Shown here one piece after another: positions 37,166-46,082 of a stretch of DNA of 64,000 nt. The translations under genes were made by a program, and so were the position numbers. The notes beneath the pieces are model-generated. The model was given only the letters and a program-made list of their open reading frames with translations, did not search any database and was not told the origin of the DNA. The stretch is from assembly GCA_946402275.1 (NCBI GenBank), contig CAMIVY010000016.1, positions 1 through 64,000 of the forward strand, in the 5' to 3' direction. Every line of letters starts with the position of its first letter. Positions within the stretch are counted from its first letter, which is position 1. This DNA is from an uncultured Prevotella sp. GTDB taxonomy: Bacteria > Bacteroidota > Bacteroidia > Bacteroidales > Bacteroidaceae.

Positions 37166-37873
37166 TTATATTATAAATGATACTTCTTTAAATGCATAAC
37201 GACGCTCTTTTCCTTCTTCGTCTCTCAGCAACAAGTGCCCGTCATCCTCCACATCCATTATCTCCGCCATAAAAGCACCGGCCTTGTCGGCATACGGATG
37301 GAAACCCTTATGGCGATACAGCATGGACAGATACTGAGCCTTCACGTCCTTGTCCCAATAGCGGTCCAATGCCTTCAGGATATCGTTCAGCAACTGCTCG
37401 CGGTCTGTCGTCTGCTCACAAATCTGCCATAGAGACACCGGATTGGGCGCATCACTATGGAACTGACGCTGGTTCACGTTCAGGCCTACCCCCACAATAC
37501 TGTCGCAGATATGATTTCCCTTCAACCGGTTTTCTATCAATATCCCACAAATCTTGGCATTACGCCAATAGATATCATTAGGCCACTTAATGCTCAGGTC
37601 GCCAATCCGTTCTCCCAAGGCCTCACAGATAGCCAACGACACTTGCATGGAAATAGCGAATTGCCTGTTGGCAGGGATATTCCGAGGGTGCAGCAACATG
37701 GAGAACAGCAAGTTCTTTCCTCGCTCCGACTCCCATGTGTTCCTACCCTGTCCGCGGCCTGCCGTCTGGTAGTCAGCCCATACCACTACATCATCCTCCC
37801 CACCCTGTTCACGAAGCCAGCGGTTGGTAGAATCCGTGTCGTCGATATGGATGATTTTCCATTCCATGTTCAT
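37166..37873 (-). CDS. birA: Biotin-[acetyl-CoA-carboxylase] ligase (single-domain BirA)
   Basis: The 235-residue protein has GRGQGRNTWESERGKNL near residue 40 for biotinyl-AMP binding, SIKWPNDIYW near 95 and GVGLNVNQ near 130, typical of the ligase core. It has no N-terminal winged-helix, so it is a non-repressor form. It attaches biotin to carboxyl carrier proteins. ATG 37865-37867 (MEWKIIHIDD) is an alternative start; MNM gives 37873. Confidence 0.93.
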   Translation of the reverse strand: MNMEWKIIHIDDTDSTNRWLREQGGEDDVVVWADYQTAGRGQGRNTWESERGKNLLFSMLLHPRNIPANRQFAISMQVSLAICEALGERIGDLSIKWPNDIYWRNAKICGILIENRLKGNHICDSIVGVGLNVNQRQFHSDAPNPVSLWQICEQTTDREQLLNDILKALDRYWDKDVKAQYLSMLYRHKGFHPYADKAGAFMAEIMDVEDDGHLLLRDEEGKERRYAFKEVSFII

Positions 37874-38063
37874 ACAAACATACTTTTTATCTTATTGTCA
37901 GACAGAAGTTAGAGTAAGGACAACCGCCATCATCCAAACTTTTGCCTGTCTCATTGTTATATTCATTCTTTGATTACTTTTTGTTTGCAAAGTTACGAAA
38001 AGTCGAGAGCAATACAAAACAAATTCACTTGTTTTTATTGCCGAGACGCAGGATTTCTTTAGC

Positions 38064-38086
38064 ACTTTGCACCTTTAGGTCAACGA
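38064..38086. repeat. REP-like palindrome, copy 1 (degenerate)
   Basis: CTTTGCACCTTTAGGTCAA is shared with the copies at 53012, 55656, 57306 and 59178; the arms are CTTTG(c)ACCT and AGGTCAA(c)G. Confidence 0.7.
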
Positions 38087-38192
38087 ACTTCGCCATCTTT
38101 GATGGCAGAGTTACGAAAAAAACTTGTCCTTAGCGTTCACAACATTTTTTGTGGAATTTAATTAGAAATGCGTTCTATTTAATAATTCTTTG

Positions 38193-38200
38193 TATCTTTG
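38193..38200 (+). promoter_or_regulatory. -7 box for the small ORF/exonuclease pair
   Basis: TATCTTTG fits the consensus and ends 8 bp before the ATG of the 34-codon ORF at 38209. Confidence 0.6.
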
Positions 38201-38208
38201 CATACGAT

Positions 38209-38313
38209 ATGGACAACAATAGAGGACAATTGGAAGTGCTCGAACCCCTCCGACTCCGCAAGGTGAATGTAGGCAAGATAAAGAGGATGTGGAATAAATA
38301 TAAGGAGGAATGA
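38209..38313 (+). CDS. Putative 34-residue small protein or leader upstream of a DEDDh exonuclease
   Basis: The small ORF begins MDNNRGQLEVLEPLRLRK and ends KYKEE, with a basic middle (RKVNVGKIKRMWN). Its TGA overlaps the next ATG (ATGA), so the two are coupled, and it has its own -7 box just upstream. A purine-rich GGAGG lies 2 bases before the downstream ATG, rare in this genome. It is too short to assign to a family; it could be a real small protein or a regulatory leader peptide. Confidence 0.55.
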   Translation: MDNNRGQLEVLEPLRLRKVNVGKIKRMWNKYKEE

Positions 38314-38810
38314 AAAAAATGCAAGATTTTGCAGCTATAGATTTTGAAACGGCTAACAACGAGCGCAGCAGCGTATGCTCTGTAGGAATCGTCATTGTGC
38401 GCAATGGTGAGATAGTGGATTCGTTCTACTCTCTCATCCAGCCAGAGCCAAACTATTATAACTATTGGTGTTCGCAGGTACATGGCCTTTGTCACGAAGA
38501 TACTGATGATGCCCCAGTGTTCCCCCAAGTATGGGCACAGATAGAACCTTTGATAGAAGGTCTGCCTCTTGTGGCTCATAACAAGCCTTTTGACGAGGGA
38601 TGTCTGAAAGCCGTATTCCGTGTCTATCAGATGGACTATCCTGACTATGAGTTCTACGATACGCTGGCTGCATCCCGTCGTGCTTTCCGCTATCTGGCGA
38701 ACCACCAACTCCACACCGTTGCCGCCGAATGTGGTTACTGTTTAGAGAAGCATCACAATGCCTTAGCTGACGCAGAAGCTTGTGCGTGGATTGCGAGAGA
38801 AATATTGTGA
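38310..38810 (+). CDS. DEDDh 3'-5' exonuclease (DnaQ-like)
   Basis: The 166-residue protein has ExoI DFETAN near residue 10, ExoII in HNKPFDEGCL near 88 and ExoIII in HHNALADAEACA near 148, the acidic and His residues of the DEDDh family. It is shorter than DnaQ epsilon and lacks a polymerase-binding tail, so it may be a stand-alone nuclease for DNA or RNA repair. It is translated from a small ORF junction (ATGA overlap). The 223 bp after it are AT-rich and contain a GAGAGAATTGAA word twice (38848-38881). Confidence 0.88.
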   Translation: MKKMQDFAAIDFETANNERSSVCSVGIVIVRNGEIVDSFYSLIQPEPNYYNYWCSQVHGLCHEDTDDAPVFPQVWAQIEPLIEGLPLVAHNKPFDEGCLKAVFRVYQMDYPDYEFYDTLAASRRAFRYLANHQLHTVAAECGYCLEKHHNALADAEACAWIAREIL

Positions 38811-38999
38811 TCTATCAGACGAAAGACGTCAAAAACACGTTATTATCTAGAGAATTGAATGTATTTTCGAGAGAATTGAAGGTTTTCGCATGATTTTGCC
38901 TGTTTTTCCATTGATTTGCAATGATAAAAAAAACTATCACCCTAAATCAGTACACCTCATAAATTCCATGTGCATTGCTTATTATTAATAGAAAATGTG

Positions 39000-39007
39000 T
39001 AATTTTG
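39000..39007 (+). promoter_or_regulatory. -7 box for tadA
   Basis: TAATTTTG ends 26 bp before the ATG at 39034; ATTG at 38974-38977 is a possible -33. It makes the longer open frame from 38995 unlikely. Confidence 0.6.
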
Positions 39008-39033
39008 CAAGCAGAAAAGAGTTATTTTGCAAT

Positions 39034-39489
39034 ATGACAGCTGAAGAACAACAGAAAAAAGACGAGCAATACATGCGGAAGGCATTACAGGAGGCACAGC
39101 AAGCCTTCGAGGAGGGTGAGATTCCCATTGGAGCCATCGTGGTATGCCAGGACCGCGTGATAGCAAGGGCACATAATCTGACAGAAACGCTGAACGACGT
39201 TACTGCCCATGCCGAGATGCAGGCCGTCACCGCAGCAGCCAACGAGTTAGGAGGGAAATATCTGACCGATTGCACCCTCTACGTCACGGTAGAGCCTTGT
39301 ACCATGTGCGCCGGAGCCTTAGGGTGGAGCCAGATTCCCCGTATTGTCTTTGGTTGTCGCGATGAGAAGCGTGGGTATCACGATTTTGCACCTCATGCGC
39401 TACACCCCAAATGTGTTGTTACTGAGGGGGTGTTGGAAGAGGAGTGTCGTCAGCTGATGCAAGATTTCTTTCGCGAAAAGCGCAAATAG
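39034..39489 (+). CDS. tadA: tRNA-specific adenosine deaminase
   Basis: From ATG 39034 (MTAEEQQKKDEQYMRKALQEA) the product is 151 residues, the family size. It has the zinc-site HAEMQ near residue 60 with the proton-shuttling Glu, and PCTMCAGALGWSQI near 92 with the two Cys ligands. It converts A34 to inosine in tRNA-Arg(ACG). The segment VFGCRDEKRGYHDF lies in the substrate-binding region. Confidence 0.93.
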   Translation: MTAEEQQKKDEQYMRKALQEAQQAFEEGEIPIGAIVVCQDRVIARAHNLTETLNDVTAHAEMQAVTAAANELGGKYLTDCTLYVTVEPCTMCAGALGWSQIPRIVFGCRDEKRGYHDFAPHALHPKCVVTEGVLEEECRQLMQDFFREKRK

Positions 39490-39520
39490 AGTCTGATTTA
39501 TTTTGCATTCCGCTCGATTT

Positions 39521-39612
39521 GCACTACCTTTGAGAATTCGTCTCTTAGGTACTCACGCTCGAAAAAACTCAAGAAAATCTTGGTTTTTTCCTCGCTTAAT
39601 CGTACCTTTGCA
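39521..39612 (+). promoter_or_regulatory. Hairpin promoter module, copy A (metG)
   Basis: It holds, in order, an upstream CCTTTGA at 39527-39533, GGTACT near 39549, the left arm AAAAAACTCAAG, a short loop, the right arm CTTGGTTTTTT, and TACCTTTG at 39603-39610. CTTG at 39579-39582 acts as the -33 element 20 bp before the -7 box and is part of the right arm. Copies B (52171-52253) and C (62382-62470) have the same order and spacing. Confidence 0.75.
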
Positions 39613-39639
39613 CTCAAAATTTAAAACGATAATAAAATA

Positions 39640-41706
39640 ATGGCAGAAAAGAAATTCAAAAGAACAACTGTGACGTCGGCATTGCCATACGCCAATGGTG
39701 GTGTGCATATAGGCCACCTGGCTGGTGTGTATGTTCCTGCTGACATCTATGTTCGTTATCTGAGACTGAAGAAAGAGGATGTGATGTTTATCGGTGGCTC
39801 CGACGAGCATGGTGTGCCCATCACCGTGAGAGCCCGCAAGGAGGGTATCACCCCTCAGGATGTGGTAGATCGCTACCATAAGATGATTAAGGACTCGTTT
39901 GAGGAGTTCGGCATCTCATTCGACATCTATAGTCGTACCACTTCAAAGACACACCATAAGTTTGCTGCCGAGTGGTTCCGCAAGCTCTACGACGAGGGCA
40001 AACTGGTGGAGAAAACCACTGCCCAGCTCTATGACGAAGAGGCCAAGCAGTTCCTGGCAGACCGTTATGTGGTAGGAGAATGTCCTCATTGCCACAACGA
40101 GGGCGCTTATGGTGACCAGTGTGAGAAATGCGGACGCGACCTGAGTCCTACGGAGCTGATTAATCCGAAGTCAACCATCAGCGGCTCCACTCCCGTTTTG
40201 AAGGAGACCAAGAACTGGTATCTGCCTTTGAACGAGTATCAGGAGTGGCTGAAGCAGTGGATTCTGGAAGGTCACAAAGAGTGGCGCCCCAATGTTTACG
40301 GCCAGTGCAAGAGTTGGCTTGATATGGACCTGCAACCCCGTGCTATGACGCGCGACCTGGACTGGGGAATCCCCGTGCCTGTAGAGGGTGCTGACGGCAA
40401 GGTGCTCTATGTATGGTTTGACGCTCCTATCGGCTATGTCAGCAATACGGTAGAGCTTTGTGAGAAAGAGCCTGAGAAGTGGGGCAACTGGGAGAAGTGG
40501 TGGCAGGACGAGGACACCCGTTTGGTTCACTTTATCGGCAAGGACAACATCGTGTTCCATTGCATCATCTTCCCCGTGATGATGAAGGCTCACGGCAAGT
40601 ATATCATGCCTGACAACGTGCCTGCCAACGAGTTCCTGAACTTGGAGAACGACAAAATTTCAACATCACGCAACTGGGCCGTCTGGTTGCACGAATACCT
40701 GGAGGATATGCCTGGCAAGCAGGATGTGTTGCGCTATGTACTGACTGCCAATGCTCCTGAGACGAAAGACAATAACTTTACTTGGAAGGATTTCCAGGAT
40801 CGCAATAACAACGAGTTGGTAGCCGTCTATGGCAACTTCGTAAACCGTGCACTCCAACTGACCAAGAAATACTGGAACGGCATAGTACCTGCCTGTGGTG
40901 AGTTGCAAGCAGTGGACAAGCAAGCGCTTGAAGAGTTTAAGGACGTGAAGCAGAAGGTAGAAGCTTTACTCGACCAGTTCAAGTTCCGCGATGCCCAGTT
41001 CGAGGCCATGAACCTTGCCCGCATTGGTAACCGTTATATCACGGAATGCGAGCCTTGGAAAGTATGGAAGACCGACCCCAAGCGTTGCGAGACTATCCTG
41101 AACATCTGCTTGCAACTCACAGCCAACCTCGCCATCGCCTTCGAGCCCTTCCTGCCTTTCTCATCAAAGAAATTGCGTGAGATGTTGAACTTGGAATCGT
41201 TCGATTGGAACGAGCTGGGAAGCACAGACCTCTTGAAGGCTGGCCACCAGTTGGGCGAACCGCAGTTGCTGTTCGAGAAGATTGAGGACGAGGTGATTCA
41301 GAAGCAGCTCGACAAGTTGGAAGCCACCAAGAAAGCCAACGAAGCCGCCGCTTATAAGGCCGCTCCTATCAAGGACGCTTGCTCTTTCGAGGACTTCGAG
41401 AAGCTGGACATCCGCGTGGGACTAATCAAGGACTGCCAGCGCGTACCCAAGAGCAAGAAGCTCCTGCAGTTCACCATTGATGACGGCTCAGGTACCGACC
41501 GCACCATCCTCAGTGGTATAGCCGCTTTCTACGAAGACCCCTCCGTGCTTGTAGGCAAGCGCATCCTATTCGTTGCCAACTTTGCACCACGTAAGATGAT
41601 GGGCATCGAGAGTCAGGGTATGATACTCTCTGCCGTTGATTTCGACGAAAGCCTCAGCGTGGTAACCACGACTAAGGATGTGAAGCCAGGTAGTCAGGTG
41701 GGATAA
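39640..41706 (+). CDS. metG: Methionyl-tRNA synthetase with C-terminal tRNA-binding domain
   Basis: The 688-residue enzyme has the HIGH motif in [10 protein letters not shown] near residue 18, a zinc knuckle with CPHCHNEG and CEKCG near 145-165, the KMSKS motif as DKISTS near 340, and a C-terminal Trbp111 OB domain from about 585 ([20 protein letters not shown]). It charges tRNA-Met. It has its own hairpin promoter module and its transcript ends at the shared terminator after 41731. Confidence 0.96.
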   Translation: MAEKKFKRTTVTSALPYANGGVHIGHLAGVYVPADIYVRYLRLKKEDVMFIGGSDEHGVPITVRARKEGITPQDVVDRYHKMIKDSFEEFGISFDIYSRTTSKTHHKFAAEWFRKLYDEGKLVEKTTAQLYDEEAKQFLADRYVVGECPHCHNEGAYGDQCEKCGRDLSPTELINPKSTISGSTPVLKETKNWYLPLNEYQEWLKQWILEGHKEWRPNVYGQCKSWLDMDLQPRAMTRDLDWGIPVPVEGADGKVLYVWFDAPIGYVSNTVELCEKEPEKWGNWEKWWQDEDTRLVHFIGKDNIVFHCIIFPVMMKAHGKYIMPDNVPANEFLNLENDKISTSRNWAVWLHEYLEDMPGKQDVLRYVLTANAPETKDNNFTWKDFQDRNNNELVAVYGNFVNRALQLTKKYWNGIVPACGELQAVDKQALEEFKDVKQKVEALLDQFKFRDAQFEAMNLARIGNRYITECEPWKVWKTDPKRCETILNICLQLTANLAIAFEPFLPFSSKKLREMLNLESFDWNELGSTDLLKAGHQLGEPQLLFEKIEDEVIQKQLDKLEATKKANEAAAYKAAPIKDACSFEDFEKLDIRVGLIKDCQRVPKSKKLLQFTIDDGSGTDRTILSGIAAFYEDPSVLVGKRILFVANFAPRKMMGIESQGMILSAVDFDESLSVVTTTKDVKPGSQVG

Positions 41707-41731
41707 TAAAAAGGAAAAGTGAAAAGGGAAC

Positions 41732-41761
41732 AATAAAGGCTGCAAATTTGCAGCCTTTATT
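41732..41761. terminator. Bidirectional terminator between metG and the acyltransferase
   Basis: A 30-bp perfect palindrome (AATAAAGGCTGCAAA, then its complement) with T-runs on both strands serves both convergent genes. Confidence 0.92.
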
Positions 41762-41767
41762 ATTTTG

Positions 41768-42865
41768 TCAACTTCTACCGAACAACCACTTCTTCAGGAA
41801 CGGACTGACGCGAAGGATGTTCGATGTGATGACACTAAAACCAATGACCAATAAAGCTAAGAATACGGACACCGTAGTATCCAGTATGAAGTTATGACGA
41901 TACTGGCTGAAGAACGAGCCTAACGTCGGCAGATTGGGCATGAACAGATAATGAATCAAATAAATATCCAAGGTACGGCGTCCGATATACTGAAAGCTAC
42001 GACCTACCACGGTACGCTGTGTGAAATACTGATGATAATGGCGGAAATACATGAATACTATAGTCAACAGGATGAAGCGAGCCAAGGTCAGCGGAATGAT
42101 GGCCCATGTCATACGAAGGGTATGCCATTGCAAGGCATCCAAGGCCGCAAAGATAACCATTACGATGATAATGGGATAGAACCAACGGCTGTCCATGATA
42201 CGCTGTGCCCCATCCCAATAACGGCGCACCATATTGCCGTAAAGGAAGAAGGGGAAATACATGAACAGCTGGTTAATGCTGGAAGTGTTCATAAACTCAT
42301 TGGGAGTGCCTCGCCATCCAAAAGCCCATGAGAAATACTTTGGCTGATAGCAGGTCTCGTAAAAGCACAGGGAGATGATGAACAATATGGTAATGGGAAT
42401 CCATGACTTCACCTTTAACTTGCTCTCAAAATAGCAGAAGATGTAATAGATAATAAACATGTAAAGCAGTACGATGGTAAACCAATAGCCTCCCTTCAAG
42501 GGTCTGGATAACCATTCGAGCACCTGATCACCAAAAGCCATATCGCCCAATATAACTGCTCCGAATAGGAAGAACACCACAGTAGGAATTGTCTGCACAC
42601 GTATCTTCTTCAGCAAAAGGGTTCCTAAAGTCTTGCCATTCCACAGAAGGCCGGCCTTATAGGCAAGGAAACCACTGACAAAGAAGAACAAGGGCATACG
42701 GAACATAACCAAGAACTGCATGGATGATGAAACCTTCGGAGACATACCCAAGCCAAGGCCTAACACATGGTTCGCTACTACCAATATCATGGTAAACCCA
42801 CGAAGGGAATCAAGCCACTCCAGACGAGGCTTCTTTTGTACACTCTGTTGAACTGCTATTTCCAT
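41768..42865 (-). CDS. Acyltransferase 3 family membrane protein
   Basis: The 365-residue protein has about ten membrane spans. It opens WLDSLRGFTMILVVANHV, the typical RGxA-like motif of the O-acyltransferase (Acyltransferase_3) family, followed by FRMPLFFFVSGFLAYKAG. It probably acetylates a surface sugar polymer or lipid carrier; it lies at the edge of the glycan locus and its promoter diverges from the glycosyltransferase genes. A minus-strand -7 box TAATTTTG is at 42885-42892. Confidence 0.87.
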   Translation of the reverse strand: MEIAVQQSVQKKPRLEWLDSLRGFTMILVVANHVLGLGLGMSPKVSSSMQFLVMFRMPLFFFVSGFLAYKAGLLWNGKTLGTLLLKKIRVQTIPTVVFFLFGAVILGDMAFGDQVLEWLSRPLKGGYWFTIVLLYMFIIYYIFCYFESKLKVKSWIPITILFIISLCFYETCYQPKYFSWAFGWRGTPNEFMNTSSINQLFMYFPFFLYGNMVRRYWDGAQRIMDSRWFYPIIIVMVIFAALDALQWHTLRMTWAIIPLTLARFILLTIVFMYFRHYHQYFTQRTVVGRSFQYIGRRTLDIYLIHYLFMPNLPTLGSFFSQYRHNFILDTTVSVFLALLVIGFSVITSNILRVSPFLKKWLFGRS

Positions 42866-42884
42866 AAATATCTTATTTCCTCTG

Positions 42885-42892
42885 CAAAATTA
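42885..42892 (-). promoter_or_regulatory. -7 box for the acyltransferase
   Basis: The minus strand reads TAATTTTG, 19 bp before the acyltransferase start. Confidence 0.5.
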
Positions 42893-42903
42893 CATCTTTT
42901 TAT

Positions 42904-42934
42904 TTTGAACTTCAAATATTTATCCGTATTTTTG
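42904..42934 (+). promoter_or_regulatory. Canonical Bacteroidota promoter of the glycan operon
   Basis: TTTG at 42904-42907, a 19-bp spacer, and TATTTTTG at 42927-42934 match the -33/-7 model. It is 12 bp from the ATG at 42947, so the 5' leader is very short. Confidence 0.7.
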
Positions 42935-42946
42935 CACAAAAATAGA

Positions 42947-43801
42947 ATGAAAAAGATAGATGCTGGTATTCAATGGTTGCGACAAACCATTAGTCGGGTA
43001 TGGGAAATGATGCCATCAAAGCCAATGTCACCATCGCAAGTCCCTATTGACATTGTCATCCCCATCATCGGAAAAGATTTAGACATTCTGCCACTTTGCT
43101 TGCAAGGCATCAGGAAGAACGTCAGCCACCCTGTCAAGGACATTTATATCGTGGCTCCTAACGATCCTGCCATCACGGCTTTCTGCGAAAAGGAACATCT
43201 TGTCTTCGTCGAGGAGAGCACCATTTTCAATTTCTCGCCACGTGAGCTGAATCTGATAATCACCAGTCCTAACGGTCATACTGTCAACAGAAGCGGATGG
43301 CTGTTCCAGCAGTTTGTTAAGTTGTCAGGAAAGGTAGGCACCTGTGACTATTTCCTTTGCATTGACGCAGACCACATCCTGATACGTCCTCACGTCTTCC
43401 TGGACAAAGACGAGACACCCGTCTTTTATATGAGCGACGAATGTCATACCGCCTATTACAAGAACATCCGCAGACTGACGGGAGAACCCTATTTCTCCCT
43501 GCTCAGTTTTGTTGACCACAAGATGCTCTTCTCCAAGAAAGAGCTGGCAGCACTCCGCCAGAGGATAGAACAAGCCAATGATGGGCGCGAATGGAAGGAA
43601 GCCATCATTGCCTCCTATGACCGTACGGAAACATCCGGATTCTCCGAGTTTGAGCTATACGGTCATTTTGTCAGCAGGAAGCATGAACAGCCTTGGCGGC
43701 AAGTCAAACTGGCGTATAAAGACATGGCTGATTTCGAGACGCTGACAAAACGATATGCAGCGAAATTCCATTGTATAACCTTTCCTTGTTACTTAAAATG
43801 A
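42947..43801 (+). CDS. DUF6492-like glycosyltransferase
   Basis: Starting at ATG 42947 (MKKIDAGIQWLRQ), because the longer frame covers the promoter, the product is 284 residues. It has a GT-A-like order: PIDIVIPIIGKDLDILPLC near residue 26, VEESTIFNF near 87, a DxD element in FLCIDADHIL near 137 and YGHFVS near 242. DUF6492 proteins are predicted sugar transferases. The stop overlaps the next start (ATGA), so it is coupled to the flippase. Confidence 0.8.
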   Translation: MKKIDAGIQWLRQTISRVWEMMPSKPMSPSQVPIDIVIPIIGKDLDILPLCLQGIRKNVSHPVKDIYIVAPNDPAITAFCEKEHLVFVEESTIFNFSPRELNLIITSPNGHTVNRSGWLFQQFVKLSGKVGTCDYFLCIDADHILIRPHVFLDKDETPVFYMSDECHTAYYKNIRRLTGEPYFSLLSFVDHKMLFSKKELAALRQRIEQANDGREWKEAIIASYDRTETSGFSEFELYGHFVSRKHEQPWRQVKLAYKDMADFETLTKRYAAKFHCITFPCYLK

Positions 43802-45243
43802 TCGAAGGACTCAAACAGAGAACGGCCAAAGGACTCCTGTGGGGTGCCATCAACAATCTGACTTCTCAGCTGTTGATGGCATTGATAGGTATTATCCTGG
43901 GACGACTTCTTACTCCTGCCGACTATGGTATGGTAGGAATGCTGGCAATCTTCTCGGCTATAGCGGGATCGCTGCAAGAGAGCGGATTTACAGCTGCCCT
44001 CACCAACCTGAAAGAGGCTACGCATAAGGAATATAACGCAGTATTCTGGGCCAGCACAGCTATTTCCATTCTCCTTTACATGCTGCTCTATTTCTGTGCG
44101 CCCCTTATTGCCAGCTACTTCCATCAGCCCGAATTGGTCAGTCTGTCAAGACTGGTGTTTGCCTCGTTGCTATTAGCGGGCATTGGCATAGCCCATGCTG
44201 CCTATATGTTCAGAAACATGATGAACCGCGAGAAAGCCATTACGGGGTTCTTCGCTTTGGTGGGCAGTGGTATAGTGGGCATCACGCTGGCACTCAACGG
44301 CTATTCGTACTGGAGTCTGGCTTGGCAACAGTTTACATATATCTGTATCATCAACATCGGACGACTTTACTTTGTAAGATGGCTGCCTTCCCTCCACATT
44401 GACCTTACCCCCATCCGCGAGATGATTGGTTTCAGCAGCAAGATACTGATTACCAACATTATCAATCAGGTAAACAACAATATCCTGTCGTTTATCTTCG
44501 GACGACTGTTTACTGCCGGTGCCGTAGGCAACTACACACAGGCTGCCAAATGGAACACCATGGGGCACTCGCTGATTTCAGGAACCATGCAACAGGTAGC
44601 GCAACCTGTGCTGGCATCTATCAACGAGGAGGAGAACAGGCAGCTGAACGTATTCCGTAAGATGCTACGGTTTACGGCATTACTCTCTATGCCTGCCATG
44701 CTGGGACTGGCTTTCATAGCCGATTTCATTGTTGTATTGTTAGGAGAACAATGGGCCGACAGCGTAACACTGCTGCGACTGCTGTGCATCAGCGGTGCTT
44801 TCCTGCCCATTCACACCTTATATCAAAACCTGTTTATCAGTCATGGAAGGTCTGACACGTATATGTGGTGTACGATAGCACTCGTCATCACACAAATTGT
44901 CGTGGTGATGGTATTTGCCTCCTGGGGCATTGAAGTCATGATAGCAGCATACGTGGCAACGCTTGTCTTATGGACGGGTGTTTGGCAGGTGTTGACCTAC
45001 AGACTGATACAATTTCGTTTTCTCGACTTGCTCAAAGACATATGTCCCTTCCTGCTGGCTGCCCTGGCCTCTATCGCCGTAGCCTATTATGCCACTTTAG
45101 CCATCAGCAACACCATAGGTCTTATCCTTTCGAGAATCGTTATAACAGCCCTGTTTTACGTGGTCATCATGAAGATAGCCCACGTGAAGATATTCCAAGA
45201 ATGTATTCAATTCCTATTCAAGCATCATGAGACTAATCATTGA
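43798..45243 (+). CDS. Lipopolysaccharide/polysaccharide flippase (Wzx-like, MOP superfamily)
   Basis: From ATG 43798 the product is 481 residues with about 12-14 membrane spans. N-terminal KGLLWGAINNLTSQL, GRLLTPADYGMVGMLAIFSA and the mid region GRLFTAGAVGNYTQAAKW match Wzx/RfbX-type flippases. It would move lipid-linked glycans across the inner membrane. It overlaps the next gene by 17 bp. Confidence 0.88.
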   Translation: MIEGLKQRTAKGLLWGAINNLTSQLLMALIGIILGRLLTPADYGMVGMLAIFSAIAGSLQESGFTAALTNLKEATHKEYNAVFWASTAISILLYMLLYFCAPLIASYFHQPELVSLSRLVFASLLLAGIGIAHAAYMFRNMMNREKAITGFFALVGSGIVGITLALNGYSYWSLAWQQFTYICIINIGRLYFVRWLPSLHIDLTPIREMIGFSSKILITNIINQVNNNILSFIFGRLFTAGAVGNYTQAAKWNTMGHSLISGTMQQVAQPVLASINEEENRQLNVFRKMLRFTALLSMPAMLGLAFIADFIVVLLGEQWADSVTLLRLLCISGAFLPIHTLYQNLFISHGRSDTYMWCTIALVITQIVVVMVFASWGIEVMIAAYVATLVLWTGVWQVLTYRLIQFRFLDLLKDICPFLLAALASIAVAYYATLAISNTIGLILSRIVITALFYVVIMKIAHVKIFQECIQFLFKHHETNH

Positions 45244-46072
45244 GAAAATCAAACTGGCCCTGTTTAAGAGGACAGGAGTTGTTCAGCAGAAGAAGAACCA
45301 TGCCTCATGGGAAGCGAAAGGCTATCGCAACGAGCCTTCCGTAAGTTTTGTCATCCAGTCTCATAACAAGAGTCTGCAAATCTGTCATATTCTTCCCAAG
45401 CTTCGTCAATACAGCGATTCGGAAATCATCGTGATAGACGACGGTTCCAGCATGGAGCACACCAGACGGCTCACGGAAGCATTGACGGGTGCCAATGAGT
45501 TCTTACTGCGTGCCAACGACCTTTTTGAGAATGTCACCTACGACAAAGCCTTGCGACTGGCCAACGGCAAATATGTCGCCCTGATGCAAGACGATGACGA
45601 CTTCGAGGATGTCAGTTGGGTTACCGAGGCTGTCGCTCTTTTCGAGAGGCATCCCAAGATGGTCATCCTTGGCGGCAACTGGGCGGTCAACCTGATATTC
45701 AATGCAGAGGAGCAGAAAAGATACGGAATCCGTCAGGATATGGGCGATGGTAAGTTCCAGTTTGTGCATTCCGTTAACCGTGCTCCGATGTGGGTACGAA
45801 AAGACCTCTACGATCAGTATCTTCATCACATAGACTTCCGCTTCGCTCCCTTCCAATACGATGACGACGAGCTATGCCTGCGTTCATGGCTGCAAGGGCT
45901 GCAAGTAGGATGGTATGACGCGAAGTTCCATTCGCTAACAGCAGGAGGTATGCGTCTCTGGAATACGGAGTTCACCAAAGAACAGGCAGAGCGAAACGGA
46001 CATTTGCTTTACCAGTTGTATGCTGACAAAATGGAAGAGATAACCCGAAAAGTAGCAGAAAGTAACCTATAA
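45227..46072 (+). CDS. Glycosyltransferase family 2 (GT-A)
   Basis: The 281-residue protein has SFVIQSHNKS at the start of the fold, EIIVIDDGSSMEHTRRL, then LANGKYVALMQDDDDFED with the metal-binding DDD. A basic N-terminal region and a helical C-terminal end suggest a membrane-bound transferase. Donor and acceptor are unknown. It is inside the glycan operon and starts before the flippase stop. Confidence 0.87.
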   Translation: MRLIIEKIKLALFKRTGVVQQKKNHASWEAKGYRNEPSVSFVIQSHNKSLQICHILPKLRQYSDSEIIVIDDGSSMEHTRRLTEALTGANEFLLRANDLFENVTYDKALRLANGKYVALMQDDDDFEDVSWVTEAVALFERHPKMVILGGNWAVNLIFNAEEQKRYGIRQDMGDGKFQFVHSVNRAPMWVRKDLYDQYLHHIDFRFAPFQYDDDELCLRSWLQGLQVGWYDAKFHSLTAGGMRLWNTEFTKEQAERNGHLLYQLYADKMEEITRKVAESNL

Positions 46073-46082
46073 AACCATCATT

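Larger units (their letters stand above)
37874..38208. other. Intergenic region with promoters and small palindromes
   Basis: This 335-bp gap holds a minus-strand -7 box TAACTTTG at 37988-37995, far upstream of birA, a REP-like copy at 38064-38086, a GCCATC/GATGGC hairpin at 38092-38106, and the plus-strand -7 box TATCTTTG at 38193-38200 for the small ORF. I see no other gene in it. Confidence 0.6.
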
